From Lacrimispora sp. 210928-DFI.3.58 (GTDB lineage Bacteria; Bacillota; Clostridia; Lachnospirales; Lachnospiraceae), in assembly GCF_020554865.1 (NCBI RefSeq), contig NZ_JAJCIC010000006.1, positions 92,227 through 156,226 on the forward strand: a DNA stretch of 64,000 bases, given 5' to 3'. The translations under genes were made by a program, and so were the position numbers. This document shows, in pieces, positions 51,405 through 60,194 of this stretch. The notes beneath the pieces are model-generated. The model saw nothing but the letters and a program-made list of their open reading frames with translations, made no database searches and was not told where the DNA came from. Position 1 is the first letter of the stretch, and each line of letters begins with the position of its first letter.

Positions 51405-52718
51405 TCAATTATTCTCATACTCTGACTGGATGCGCTCTGCCAGCTCCTCCGGGGTAACGCGTCCGATCAAAAGCTCCTGAAGTCCGCCCTGCATTACATC
51501 GATAACGCCGGAGCTCAACTGGTGGTCATATACTGGAATGAATGGACGGTCCTTTGCAAAAGCGTCGAACTTAGCTGCGATAGGCTTATCGATGGTTACT
51601 TCGGTTCCCGGCTTCACAGCGGATAAGGTTCCCTCTTCAATGGCCGCAGTACCGTACTCAGGTCCTGTCATCGCCCTTAAAAGCTCTGCAACCACTGGCA
51701 GCTTTTCCTCACTGATGTTTGCATTGACTGCGATGGCCCAGCCTGCTCCTCCTGTGATGGCCGCCGGATTGCCCTTGCCGCCGTCTACCATGGGAAGAGC
51801 TGCGATCTCAGTCACATCACGCACTTCCTCCGGGCAGTTCTCGTCGAAATTGGCAATGGCCCAGCTTCCGTCAATGGTGATGGCTGCTTTTCCGTTCATG
51901 TACATCTGTCTCTGCTGCGCTCCGTCTATGCTGTTCACATCCTCGTTGAACGCTCCCAGAGCGGCCAGGTCACTCAATGCCCTTAAGGAATCCACAAACT
52001 CCGGATCAGTGAAGCTGGAGCCGCTGCGGTCCCTGATGCCCTGGTACCACTCGTCGCCTGTGCAGCGGTTTCCCAGCGTACTCATGATAACGGACTCTGC
52101 ATTCCAGCGCTCCTTATTTCCCAGCACGATCGGTATCACATCAATAGCCTTCAGCTTTTCCACCGCATCCTCAAGCTCTGTCCATGTCTCAGGGAAGGAC
52201 TCGATGCCGGCTCTGGAAAAGATCTCTGTGTTATAGAACACGCAGGTATTTGTCACCTGGAAGGGAACTGCGTAGATGCTGCCTCCCACCTCAAAGTTAG
52301 AGAATACGCCGTCCTTAAAATTCTCCTTCCACTGGGTATCTGCATTCAGCATCTCATCTAAGGAATGCATCTTGCCGTTTTCCACAAAGGTCTCCGCCAT
52401 CTGTCCCTTGATCATAAAGACATCCGGCAGCTCGTCTCCTGCGGCCAGCGTCTGTACCTTTGTAGCCAGGTCGCTGTTGGATACAGATTCCTGATCCAGG
52501 GTCACGTTGGGGTGCTCCTCTAAGAAGCGGTCGATCTGAGGCTTCATAGCCTTTGTAACGCCCTCGCCTGGAATAAAGAAATCCAGCATAGAGACCTCCA
52601 CCTTCTCCTCCTTCTGCGTCTCCTTCGCTCCGCACCCTGTTATAGCTCCCGTCAGCGTCCCTGCGCATATAGCTCCGACACACATTTTCCATAGTTTTGC
52701 TCTTAATGTTCTTCTCAT
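51405..52718 (-). CDS. Sugar-binding lipoprotein of ABC importer
   Basis: A 437-residue extracellular solute-binding protein, family 1. The signal peptide ends with lipobox ITGC at C29. A canonical sugar-binding pattern follows (LPDVFMIKGQMAETFVENGK, FETW-like SFPETWTELEDAVEKL, and MYMNGKAAITIDGSWAIANF). It delivers the glycan to the two permeases. GGAGAGGGAG precedes the ATG. First gene of the operon. Confidence 0.95.
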   Translation of the reverse strand: MRRTLRAKLWKMCVGAICAGTLTGAITGCGAKETQKEEKVEVSMLDFFIPGEGVTKAMKPQIDRFLEEHPNVTLDQESVSNSDLATKVQTLAAGDELPDVFMIKGQMAETFVENGKMHSLDEMLNADTQWKENFKDGVFSNFEVGGSIYAVPFQVTNTCVFYNTEIFSRAGIESFPETWTELEDAVEKLKAIDVIPIVLGNKERWNAESVIMSTLGNRCTGDEWYQGIRDRSGSSFTDPEFVDSLRALSDLAALGAFNEDVNSIDGAQQRQMYMNGKAAITIDGSWAIANFDENCPEEVRDVTEIAALPMVDGGKGNPAAITGGAGWAIAVNANISEEKLPVVAELLRAMTGPEYGTAAIEEGTLSAVKPGTEVTIDKPIAAKFDAFAKDRPFIPVYDHQLSSGVIDVMQGGLQELLIGRVTPEELAERIQSEYENN

Positions 52719-52775
52719 ACAGAATCTCCCTCTCCTTTTATGATTGTTTTTTGTTTTCTCAACTGCTTTAAGCAG

Positions 52776-52784
52776 ATTATACCA
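52776..52784 (-). promoter_or_regulatory. Extended -10 promoter of the glycan operon
   Basis: On the minus strand TGGTATAAT lies 57 bases before the binding-protein start. A -35 is weak, which suits activation by the YesN-like regulator. Confidence 0.6.
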
Positions 52785-52869
52785 ACAGATCCTCGGAGAG
52801 ATAAGGACACAAAACTATAATAACATCCGAAATTCAACACGCCTTTTCAAGATCTGGCAGTACACTGTC

Positions 52870-52919
52870 AAAGGCGGCCGGACAAGGTACTTTCTTTTCC
52901 CATGTTCGGCCGCCTTTTT
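52870..52919. terminator. Terminator after PII/DUF1538 operon
   Basis: AAAGGCGGCCGGACA and TGTTCGGCCGCCTTT pair with one mismatch and T-rich flank. Nearly the same as the hairpin at 41551-41600. Confidence 0.85.
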
Positions 52920-52937
52920 ATTTTATCCTAATATTGT

Positions 52938-53621
52938 TCAGTCCATCTCCTCGATCAGCCTCATCCCCGCCGTCTCCGTAACCGGCAGTGAAAACACAAT
53001 GGATTTTGCCTTTGTCTCCAGACCGGCTTTGTCCATGATGGCTTTCATGATGGCATTTTTGCCCTCCTGCCTTGTCACCATGAAGATCATCTCTTTTTCT
53101 GTGGCAAGGGAAACGCCCAGGAACTTTTCGGCTTTCTCTGCGCCGGTTCCTTTTGCGTGGATCACGGTGCCGCCGGGAGCGTGAGCTTTTCTGGCAGCGT
53201 CCATGATCATTTCCGTGTATCCCTGGTTTGCTATAACAACAAGGAGTTCATATTTTGTATGCTTCAATGTACTTTCCTCTCCTTTTACAAATTCGCGCCC
53301 TTCGATCAGAAACTGCAGCTGCTTTTTTCCGCCAACGCTGCTTAAGGGGACAATAAAGGCAATGCCGCTGCCCGGGATATCGATCTTAATCTGCTGCTCC
53401 AGGCCTTTCTTGATCTTTTTCCACTCTGTGGCTGTCACAAAGGCAAAGAGAATGGATTTCTCCGCCACCTCCAGGCCAAAGGAATCCAGCACCTCCGATA
53501 CGGCTGTTCCCTGCCCGTATGTCAGGAGCGTTACCGTAACGCCATATTCTTTATAAAACATCAGAAACCGTCTGGCCTGGTTCCGGTCGCTGATGGTCAC
53601 CATCATATGTAATTCGCTCAT
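52938..53621 (-). CDS. Tandem PII-like regulatory protein
   Basis: A 227-residue protein made of two PII-like ferredoxin-fold halves: ~1-110 (ELHMMVTISDRNQARRFLMF) and ~118-227 (YELLVVIANQGYTEMIMDAA, PGGTVIHAKGTG). The second half keeps the T-loop-side GGTVIHAKGTG pattern of PII, the first is more diverged. It probably senses a nucleotide or metabolite and controls the adjacent DUF1538 membrane protein. GGAGGTG precedes the ATG. Confidence 0.8.
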   Translation of the reverse strand: MSELHMMVTISDRNQARRFLMFYKEYGVTVTLLTYGQGTAVSEVLDSFGLEVAEKSILFAFVTATEWKKIKKGLEQQIKIDIPGSGIAFIVPLSSVGGKKQLQFLIEGREFVKGEESTLKHTKYELLVVIANQGYTEMIMDAARKAHAPGGTVIHAKGTGAEKAEKFLGVSLATEKEMIFMVTRQEGKNAIMKAIMDKAGLETKAKSIVFSLPVTETAGMRLIEEMD

Positions 53622-53639
53622 AGATACTTCACCTCCTGC

Positions 53640-55175
53640 TTACAGCTCGATAATCGCATCATCCTCCAGCATATCCAGTGACAGGACGGGGACCTCGCCG
53701 CCCAGAGCCTTTTTCTTTCTGGCACCTGTGAATTTGGATATCAGTCCCATTATCTGTATCGTAATAAGAGGCGTCATCGCCACCATGGCCACCACGCCGA
53801 AGGCATCTGTGACAATATTCCCTCCAAGAGCAGCGCAGGCGCCCTGAGCTAAAGGGAGCAGAAAAGCAGCTGTCATGGGACCGGAGGCCACACCGCCGGA
53901 GTCAAAGGCAATGGCAGTGTAGAGCTTCGGAACAAAGAGAGAAATGCCTAAGGCAACTGCATAACCAGGCACTAAAAACCATAAAATGGAAATCCCGGTG
54001 ATCACCCTGACCATAGCCAGGCCCAGTGAAACAGCCACGCCGATGGAAAGGCCCATTCCCATAGCCTTTGCAGAGATCGCACCGTCTGTGATCTCTTCAA
54101 CCTGCTTATTCAGAACATACACCGCAGGCTCCGCCTTTACGATAAAATATCCGATCAGCATGGCTATGGGGATCAGGATCTCCGGATGACTCCTTCCTGC
54201 CAGCACCTGTCCCAGATAGTTTCCCGCAGGCATAAAGCCCACATTGGCCCCAGTTAAGAACAGCACCAAGCCCACATAAGTATAGCCAAGGCCGATCAGG
54301 ATCTTTATCATCTTCCTTTTAGAAAGCTTTAACATCAATACCTGGAAGATCATAAAAAACAGGAAGACCGGAAGCAGGGAAATGGCGATCTCCTCCATAT
54401 AGGTTGGCAGCCCTGACATAAAAAGCCCCCAAAGCTGTCTGGAATTATCCACCTCCGGAATAGCAGGAGGGGTATATGTGCCATCCTGGGGATTGTAGAC
54501 CATTCCCAGGATCATGACTGCCAGGATCGGACCGATGGAACAGAGGGCCACAAGGCCGAAGCTGTCATCTGCGGCATGGCGGTCGCTTCGGATCGCAGAA
54601 ACGCCCACGCCCAAGGCCATGATAAAGGGAACCGTCATAGGACCCGTAGTCACACCGCCGGAATCAAAAGCAATGCTCAAAAAATCCTTGGGCACAAAGA
54701 CTGCCAGGAGAAATACAAGCGCATAAAACACGAGCAGCAGCGGAGGAAGGGGAATTGCAAACAGCATGCGCAAAAGAGCCAGGGTCAAAAAACCACCCAC
54801 TCCGCATGCCACAGACATGATAAGGACCATGTTCGGCACTGCCGGAACCTGGCCTGCCAGCACCTGCAGATCCGGCTCAGAAATCGTGACAAGAAAGCCC
54901 AGCAGGAATGACAGAAGGATGATCAGAGCCAGATTCCGGCTCTTTGTCAGGCAGCTTCCCACCCGCTCTCCCATGGGAGTCATGGCAATCTCTGCTCCCA
55001 GCGTAAAAAACATCATTCCAACCAGAATGAGCACTGCTCCTATGAGGAAGCACAACAAAATACTGGGAGAAATCGGCGACACCGTAAAGCACAGCACCAG
55101 CACGATACAGATGATCGGAAGCACTGCCTGCACGGCCTCCTGCCATTTCTCCTTTAATTTCTTTCGGATACCCAA
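53640..55175 (-). CDS. DUF1538 membrane protein (two repeats)
   Basis: A 511-residue membrane protein with about 12 helices in two DUF1538 repeats. Each repeat has the near-identical signature FDSGGVTTGPMTVPF (~165) and FDSGGVASGPMTAAF (~425), suggesting a substrate or ion site duplicated in inverted or parallel halves. The family is predicted to transport an unknown ion or solute. It starts with TTG at 55175; no ATG or GTG in frame fits better. The PII-like gene follows after 18 bases. Confidence 0.85.
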   Translation of the reverse strand: MGIRKKLKEKWQEAVQAVLPIICIVLVLCFTVSPISPSILLCFLIGAVLILVGMMFFTLGAEIAMTPMGERVGSCLTKSRNLALIILLSFLLGFLVTISEPDLQVLAGQVPAVPNMVLIMSVACGVGGFLTLALLRMLFAIPLPPLLLVFYALVFLLAVFVPKDFLSIAFDSGGVTTGPMTVPFIMALGVGVSAIRSDRHAADDSFGLVALCSIGPILAVMILGMVYNPQDGTYTPPAIPEVDNSRQLWGLFMSGLPTYMEEIAISLLPVFLFFMIFQVLMLKLSKRKMIKILIGLGYTYVGLVLFLTGANVGFMPAGNYLGQVLAGRSHPEILIPIAMLIGYFIVKAEPAVYVLNKQVEEITDGAISAKAMGMGLSIGVAVSLGLAMVRVITGISILWFLVPGYAVALGISLFVPKLYTAIAFDSGGVASGPMTAAFLLPLAQGACAALGGNIVTDAFGVVAMVAMTPLITIQIMGLISKFTGARKKKALGGEVPVLSLDMLEDDAIIEL

Positions 55176-55282
55176 ATCTTCACCAACATCCTTTCAAATA
55201 ATTAAAGTATTATTATATTATTCAAAAGGAAAGAAAGCAATTAAGATAGGGTTAAAATATTCTCAAAACCCCAGCCTGCCGC

Positions 55283-55321
55283 AACAGTTCAGGCGTCTGC
55301 TGGGAGGGCGGCTGAACTGTT
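55283..55321. repeat. Short hairpin matching the tips of repeat B
   Basis: AACAGTTCAG and CTGAACTGTT pair around GGGAGGGCGG-like sequence. The order AACAGTTCAG, CTG-TGGGAGGG, CTGAACTGTT looks like repeat copy B with its centre deleted. It lies between the PanE-type gene and DUF1538 and may act as terminator. Confidence 0.65.
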
Positions 55322-55334
55322 ACAGCCTGCCTCC

Positions 55335-56264
55335 TCACAGGATACCCTCATTCTTCTCCTCCAGCACCCGGATCGCATGGTATAAGAACTCGTTGAGCGG
55401 AGTCTCCACCCCGACCTCTTTTCCCAGGCGCATCACTGTTCCGGCAAACATCTCCACCTCTGTCTTTCTCCCATTCTCAATGTCCTGAAGAGTGGAGGGC
55501 TTATTTCCTGCCGGAACCTTTTTCAGACGGCGGATATGATCCTCGGCATAATCCTCATCGATCATGATCCCCTTCTTCCTGGCAACGGCGATCACTTCCT
55601 TTGCCACCAGGATCCGGAGAGTGTTGGCATGCTCACTGCTGCACCAAGATCCGAAGGTCAGTCCCAGAAGGGCGGACACCTGGTTTTCGCTGACATTGCA
55701 GATATATTTTTCCCAGATGGCCTTTTCCATGTCCCGGCGGATGCTGGACGTTATCCCTGCTCTGTCAAACAGGCATTTCACCGCTTCCACCCGCTCTGAC
55801 AGGGTCTCGTTCGTCTTCTCCCCGTATTCGATCACGGAATTCCTGGGATCAAAGTTCACCTGATTGCCGTTCATGACTACACTGACCCGTGCCAGGGAAT
55901 AGATGACCCTCTCCCACCCATAGGTCTTTGCCACCAGCTCCTCACTGTCCACGCCGTTTAGCGGTGACATGATGATCGTATCCGGTCCGATCTGATTCTT
56001 CATATCCCTGACCGCTGTCTCAAGCCCCATGATCTTTGTGATCAGGATGGCCAGATCCGCATACCCGGTCTCCTCCTCCGGGGATACGATATGAAAATGC
56101 ATCTGCTTTCCATTTACAACAATCCCATCTTTTTCAAGCCGCTCTTTTCTGCTGCCTCCTGCAATGATCCTGAGCTCATCTCTCAAAACCGGCTGCAGAT
56201 TGCTTGCCAGGTAGCTTCCTATGGCACCCAGGCCGATCAGGGCCACTGTCTTTATCTCTCTCAT
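55335..56264 (-). CDS. 2-dehydropantoate 2-reductase family protein (PanE/ApbA type)
   Basis: A protein of 309 residues. The Rossmann loop is ALIGLGAIGSYLASNL; the C-terminal helical domain has the catalytic Lys region AIWEKYICNVSENQVSALLG and the family motif KPSTLQDIENGRKTEVE. It reduces ketopantoate or a similar 2-keto acid with NADPH. No other pantothenate gene is next to it, so its true substrate could differ. It is unrelated in sequence to the PanG-like gene at 27030. GAGGAG precedes the ATG. Confidence 0.86.
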   Translation of the reverse strand: MREIKTVALIGLGAIGSYLASNLQPVLRDELRIIAGGSRKERLEKDGIVVNGKQMHFHIVSPEEETGYADLAILITKIMGLETAVRDMKNQIGPDTIIMSPLNGVDSEELVAKTYGWERVIYSLARVSVVMNGNQVNFDPRNSVIEYGEKTNETLSERVEAVKCLFDRAGITSSIRRDMEKAIWEKYICNVSENQVSALLGLTFGSWCSSEHANTLRILVAKEVIAVARKKGIMIDEDYAEDHIRRLKKVPAGNKPSTLQDIENGRKTEVEMFAGTVMRLGKEVGVETPLNEFLYHAIRVLEEKNEGIL

Positions 56265-56307
56265 TGCTCCTCATCCTGCCTTTCTTTTCCTTTTTAATGC
56301 CATATTA

Positions 56308-57924
56308 TCATAAAAATCCTCCTCTTTCCAGCTTCATCTTCTGTTTTCTCACATACATGTCAGCATCTGCTCTCCGAAACAGCTCCTCTGCTGTATCCGA
56401 TTCCTGCTTCCACAGGGCATATCCGGCGGCAATGGACAGGCAGTGCGTCTCCTTTTGTCCATTCTCCTTCTGTACCCGCTGCTGAAAAGCTTCCAATGCC
56501 TTCTCCACCTCTTCCGCTGTACTGTTCTCCAGGATCACAACAAACTCATCTCCTCCGATCCGGTAGCCCTTTCCCAGCGGTCCAAATACATCCAGGATAC
56601 AGCTGGCCGCAGCCTGGATCAGGCGGTCTCCCTCATAGTGCCCATACCTGTCATTGACCTCCTTTAAATTGTTAATATCCATCACGATATAGGCTCTTTC
56701 CCTGGCCGAGGGATCCTCTCTCTGGATCTTCATAAATGCGGCCCTGTTTTCCATTCCCACCATGCTGCCCATGTAGGCCATCCTCTTATAGATGCTCAGA
56801 CTGGCTGTTTTCTTCATCTGGCCATACAGTGCGTCAAAGGTGATATCCAGCAAAATCAGATAAAACAGGAAGATCCCAATGCAATAAAAAATAGGATAAT
56901 TATAAGTTGGGTTAATATAGAAAATAAGAAAGGCCACGATTGCAAACAGGCTTAATACGGCAAACCCGGCAAACATTTTTCTGGCCTCCTTTTTTTCCTG
57001 GGACTTCATCTGCTCCCGGCCGGTTTTCAGCACTGCACCCATGGCGGTAAAGCACAGGATATGGTCCGGCAGGAGCAGAAAATATCCGGGAATGACCGGG
57101 TGCAGGTAATTGAGCAGATAAACAACCGAAATGAGCAGGAATAACCAGCAGCAAATATCAAATACGGGCTTTCTGATCCAGATGCAGCTGATGAACCGGA
57201 GCAGATACACAGGCATAATAAAAAAGGAGACAAAAGAGATCATGTTAACCAGCGCCACCTGATCCGTCAGACACAGCAGCAGCCCGGAATCCGTTACCAC
57301 CCAGACTCCGGCGAAAAACATAAAGCCGCTTAAAGATTTCAGAGCACTTTTTTCATCCCGCTGCCTGTTCCTTTTCAGATAAGATGCCAGCATCAAAAGC
57401 CCTGTACCAGCCACAAAAGAACACGCGCCAAATAGCAGGGCATACATATTGTCCCGCCATAGCTTTCCCAATACCTCCTTTTCCCTTCCCAGATAGGCAT
57501 AGATCACAGGATACTGGCCGTAGGACTGCCCGTCAGTCTTTACACTCAGCACAAATCGGCCCCCGGCACAATCTGCCGGAAGCTTGACCACAAAACGGCT
57601 GCCGCCCTTCACTCCATATACATCCTGAAAGGAATAAAAGGCCTCTCCATCCAAAAGCAGTTCAAAGCTCCGCAGATAGGATTTCATCACAAAGCTCACA
57701 TCACCCTTCAGGCTTTCCGGTATGGTATAGCAGTAATCCATACTCCGGCTGTCTTCATCCCAGCTCTGCTCCCACTTATCATTCAGCTCAGTCACTGTTC
57801 CCGAAGCCAGCATTTCCACAGGAGGATGGACAGTATATCCCTTACATACGGCCAGCAAGGCCAGCACAACCATGGCACCTATAAAAATCCCATGGCATCT
57901 TCTCCCGATTCTGCCCTTTTTCAT
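56308..57924 (-). CDS. Membrane diguanylate cyclase
   Basis: A protein of 538 residues. One N-terminal helix, an extracellular beta-rich domain (~35-155), then about seven helices (~160-370), a plan like 7TMR-DISM sensors, and a C-terminal GGDEF domain with intact RIGGDEFVVI. It should make cyclic-di-GMP in response to an outside signal. The typical RxxD inhibitory site is not seen. It is the last of four coupled genes; its ATG overlaps the upstream stop (ATGA). Confidence 0.92.
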   Translation of the reverse strand: MKKGRIGRRCHGIFIGAMVVLALLAVCKGYTVHPPVEMLASGTVTELNDKWEQSWDEDSRSMDYCYTIPESLKGDVSFVMKSYLRSFELLLDGEAFYSFQDVYGVKGGSRFVVKLPADCAGGRFVLSVKTDGQSYGQYPVIYAYLGREKEVLGKLWRDNMYALLFGACSFVAGTGLLMLASYLKRNRQRDEKSALKSLSGFMFFAGVWVVTDSGLLLCLTDQVALVNMISFVSFFIMPVYLLRFISCIWIRKPVFDICCWLFLLISVVYLLNYLHPVIPGYFLLLPDHILCFTAMGAVLKTGREQMKSQEKKEARKMFAGFAVLSLFAIVAFLIFYINPTYNYPIFYCIGIFLFYLILLDITFDALYGQMKKTASLSIYKRMAYMGSMVGMENRAAFMKIQREDPSARERAYIVMDINNLKEVNDRYGHYEGDRLIQAAASCILDVFGPLGKGYRIGGDEFVVILENSTAEEVEKALEAFQQRVQKENGQKETHCLSIAAGYALWKQESDTAEELFRRADADMYVRKQKMKLERGGFL

Positions 57925-60188
57925 CCATTCTGTATCTCCTTTGCTTCATATTGGCCTACCCACCGCTCAAATTCGTCCATGGGCAGAGGTCTGGAAAAAT
58001 AATATCCCTGTACCTTATCACAATTAATCGAATACAGGAAATCCACCTGCTCGGCTTCCTCAATGCCCTCTGCAACTGTCTCGATCTCCAGCTTCACTGC
58101 AAGCTCCACGATGCTCTGGATTATATTCTTTGCCTTTTCATTTGACATATCAAGAAAAAAGGAACGGTCCAGCTTCAGCGTATCCACATCGAATTCCCGC
58201 AAAAGTCCCAGGGAGGAGTACCCAAAACCAAAGTCATCCATGGAGCAGCGTATCCCAAGCTCATGCATTTTCCGGATCTCCTTTTTCAGCCGCGCAATAT
58301 GCTCATCATCAAAAAACATGGACTCTGTCAGCTCAAACTCAATGGAATGCTCCGCCAGCCCATACTCTTTGTAAACCTGATAAAACTGCTCCAGAGGTGC
58401 CTCCTCATAGAAATGATATCTGGAAAGATTGACCGATACGGGATACCATTTTTTTCCTTCCCGCCTCCGGCGTTCATAGAACCGGCAGATTTCCTGAAAA
58501 ACATAGAAATCCAGCTGGCAGATCCTTCCTGTGCGCTCAAACAGCGGCACAAATTCCGATGGCGGGATCAGGCCTCTCTTTGGATGGTTCCACCTGATCA
58601 GGGCCTCTGCGCCCTCCGGCTTACCTGTGATCAGGCTTACCTTTGGCTGAAGATAAACTGCAAAGTCCCCACGGATAACGGCTTCCTCAAACTGTTCTTC
58701 GGTCTCCTGCTCTCTTTCTATCCTCTTTGCGACCTCCTCATCATAGAAAACACACCATTTTCCCTCATCCCCATTTTTGCTCTGAATGGCGATCCGTGCC
58801 CTGTCCTGTATCAGATGGATATCCTGAACCTGGCCGTCTGCCAGGCAGCAGCCTGCTGTAAACGATATCTGATACCTGAAGCTGTCGCTCAAACGGCAGT
58901 CATTGATCTCACGGACCAGACGATCCAGCCGCTCCTGTATCGCCTGAGGTTCCTTCTCCCGCATACACAGGAAAAAATGATCGGTCTCGCCTCTGGCAGC
59001 AAATTCCTCCTTTTGCTCGTCCAGATGTACTTTGATCCCCTGGTAGATCTGGCTTAATATCTCATTTCCTGCGGCAAAGCCGAATTTTTCATTGATCCTC
59101 TTAAAATTAACGACATTGAGCAGCACAATGGCAGAGGGGAACGATTTCCCTTCTGCGGCATTCTTCTGGTATTGGAGCTGAAAGGCCTTATTGTTCATGC
59201 CTCCGGTGACAGGATCGATAAATGCAATCTGAGACAGATAGTTCCTATTATCTGTGTAAATACAATAGATCGTCATCAGATATGCCAAAAAGCACAGGGA
59301 TATTCCTCCTATGATCAGTATGGACCGGAACGTGTACTGAGAAACGCTGTCAGAAAACAAATTTTCCGGTACGATTGTCAAAAGTATCCAGTCATTGATC
59401 CCCAGATTGTTGTATGCCAGCATGTTGTGGTTGTTATTGACATCCAAAAAATGGATAACTCCGTCCTCTTTGGAACGGATATCTTCCTGCATCTGCCGGA
59501 TCGCCGCAACGGTCTGCTTTCTGGAATTATCCTTAAAAATATTGTCCAGATACAAAAAGGCCTTTAAGTCAGTGGGAGACAGGATCACCTCCCCATTGCT
59601 GTCAATAATGCAGCTTAATGTCTTGTCGTAAAAGGCTTTGGAAGCGATCATAGACTGCATATTTTCCCTGCTGCGGACTCCCACCAGAACCACAGGACAC
59701 TCCTCCCCCACAAATACGGGTGCGGAATAAAAAAGCGTCTGGTTATCAAAAAAACCCATATTTACTTGGCCGGAAAAGGACTCCTTCACGCTGGACAGCT
59801 GGGCCAGCTTCTGAACATTAAGGACCATTCCATCGTTGATCGCCCCGGAAATACAGGCGCCCTGTTCATTGACCATAAGGATCGCATCAAAGTCCTGCTG
59901 ATCGATCTCCCTCCTGAAAAACCGGTTCAGGCCATTTTTCTCATTGTTCCCGACCACACCGGAAACAGCATCTGCCACATTGAGAAGCTCTGCCTTTTTA
60001 TTGTCAACGCTATCCCTGATCTCTTTTGCAATATGGGTAGTGATCCCCACACAGTATTCCCGTGTGTGATAGCTCAGATCCTTTTTCATCACTGCAATAT
60101 TCCACACAGAGCACAACAGGGCCAGAAACGAGATCCCTGCTAAAATTCCCAGCTGTCTGCTTTTCCGAATAACCTTTTTAAACTCCAC
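57921..60188 (-). CDS. Cache-degenerate GGDEF-EAL phosphodiesterase
   Basis: A 755-residue protein. Helices near 15-30 and ~290 flank a dCache-like sensor. The GGDEF domain is degenerate (ARGETDHFF where GGDEF is expected), so it should not synthesise c-di-GMP. The EAL domain is intact: EALIRWNHPKRG, VSVNLSRYHF, ELTESMF, SMDDFGFGYSSL, TLKLDRSFF and AEGIEEAEQ. It should degrade c-di-GMP. The start is GTG at 60188, six bases after the upstream stop; the G-tract and GGTGA supply its ribosome site. Confidence 0.92.
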   Translation of the reverse strand: MEFKKVIRKSRQLGILAGISFLALLCSVWNIAVMKKDLSYHTREYCVGITTHIAKEIRDSVDNKKAELLNVADAVSGVVGNNEKNGLNRFFRREIDQQDFDAILMVNEQGACISGAINDGMVLNVQKLAQLSSVKESFSGQVNMGFFDNQTLFYSAPVFVGEECPVVLVGVRSRENMQSMIASKAFYDKTLSCIIDSNGEVILSPTDLKAFLYLDNIFKDNSRKQTVAAIRQMQEDIRSKEDGVIHFLDVNNNHNMLAYNNLGINDWILLTIVPENLFSDSVSQYTFRSILIIGGISLCFLAYLMTIYCIYTDNRNYLSQIAFIDPVTGGMNNKAFQLQYQKNAAEGKSFPSAIVLLNVVNFKRINEKFGFAAGNEILSQIYQGIKVHLDEQKEEFAARGETDHFFLCMREKEPQAIQERLDRLVREINDCRLSDSFRYQISFTAGCCLADGQVQDIHLIQDRARIAIQSKNGDEGKWCVFYDEEVAKRIEREQETEEQFEEAVIRGDFAVYLQPKVSLITGKPEGAEALIRWNHPKRGLIPPSEFVPLFERTGRICQLDFYVFQEICRFYERRRREGKKWYPVSVNLSRYHFYEEAPLEQFYQVYKEYGLAEHSIEFELTESMFFDDEHIARLKKEIRKMHELGIRCSMDDFGFGYSSLGLLREFDVDTLKLDRSFFLDMSNEKAKNIIQSIVELAVKLEIETVAEGIEEAEQVDFLYSINCDKVQGYYFSRPLPMDEFERWVGQYEAKEIQNG

Positions 60189-60194
60189 ACAATT

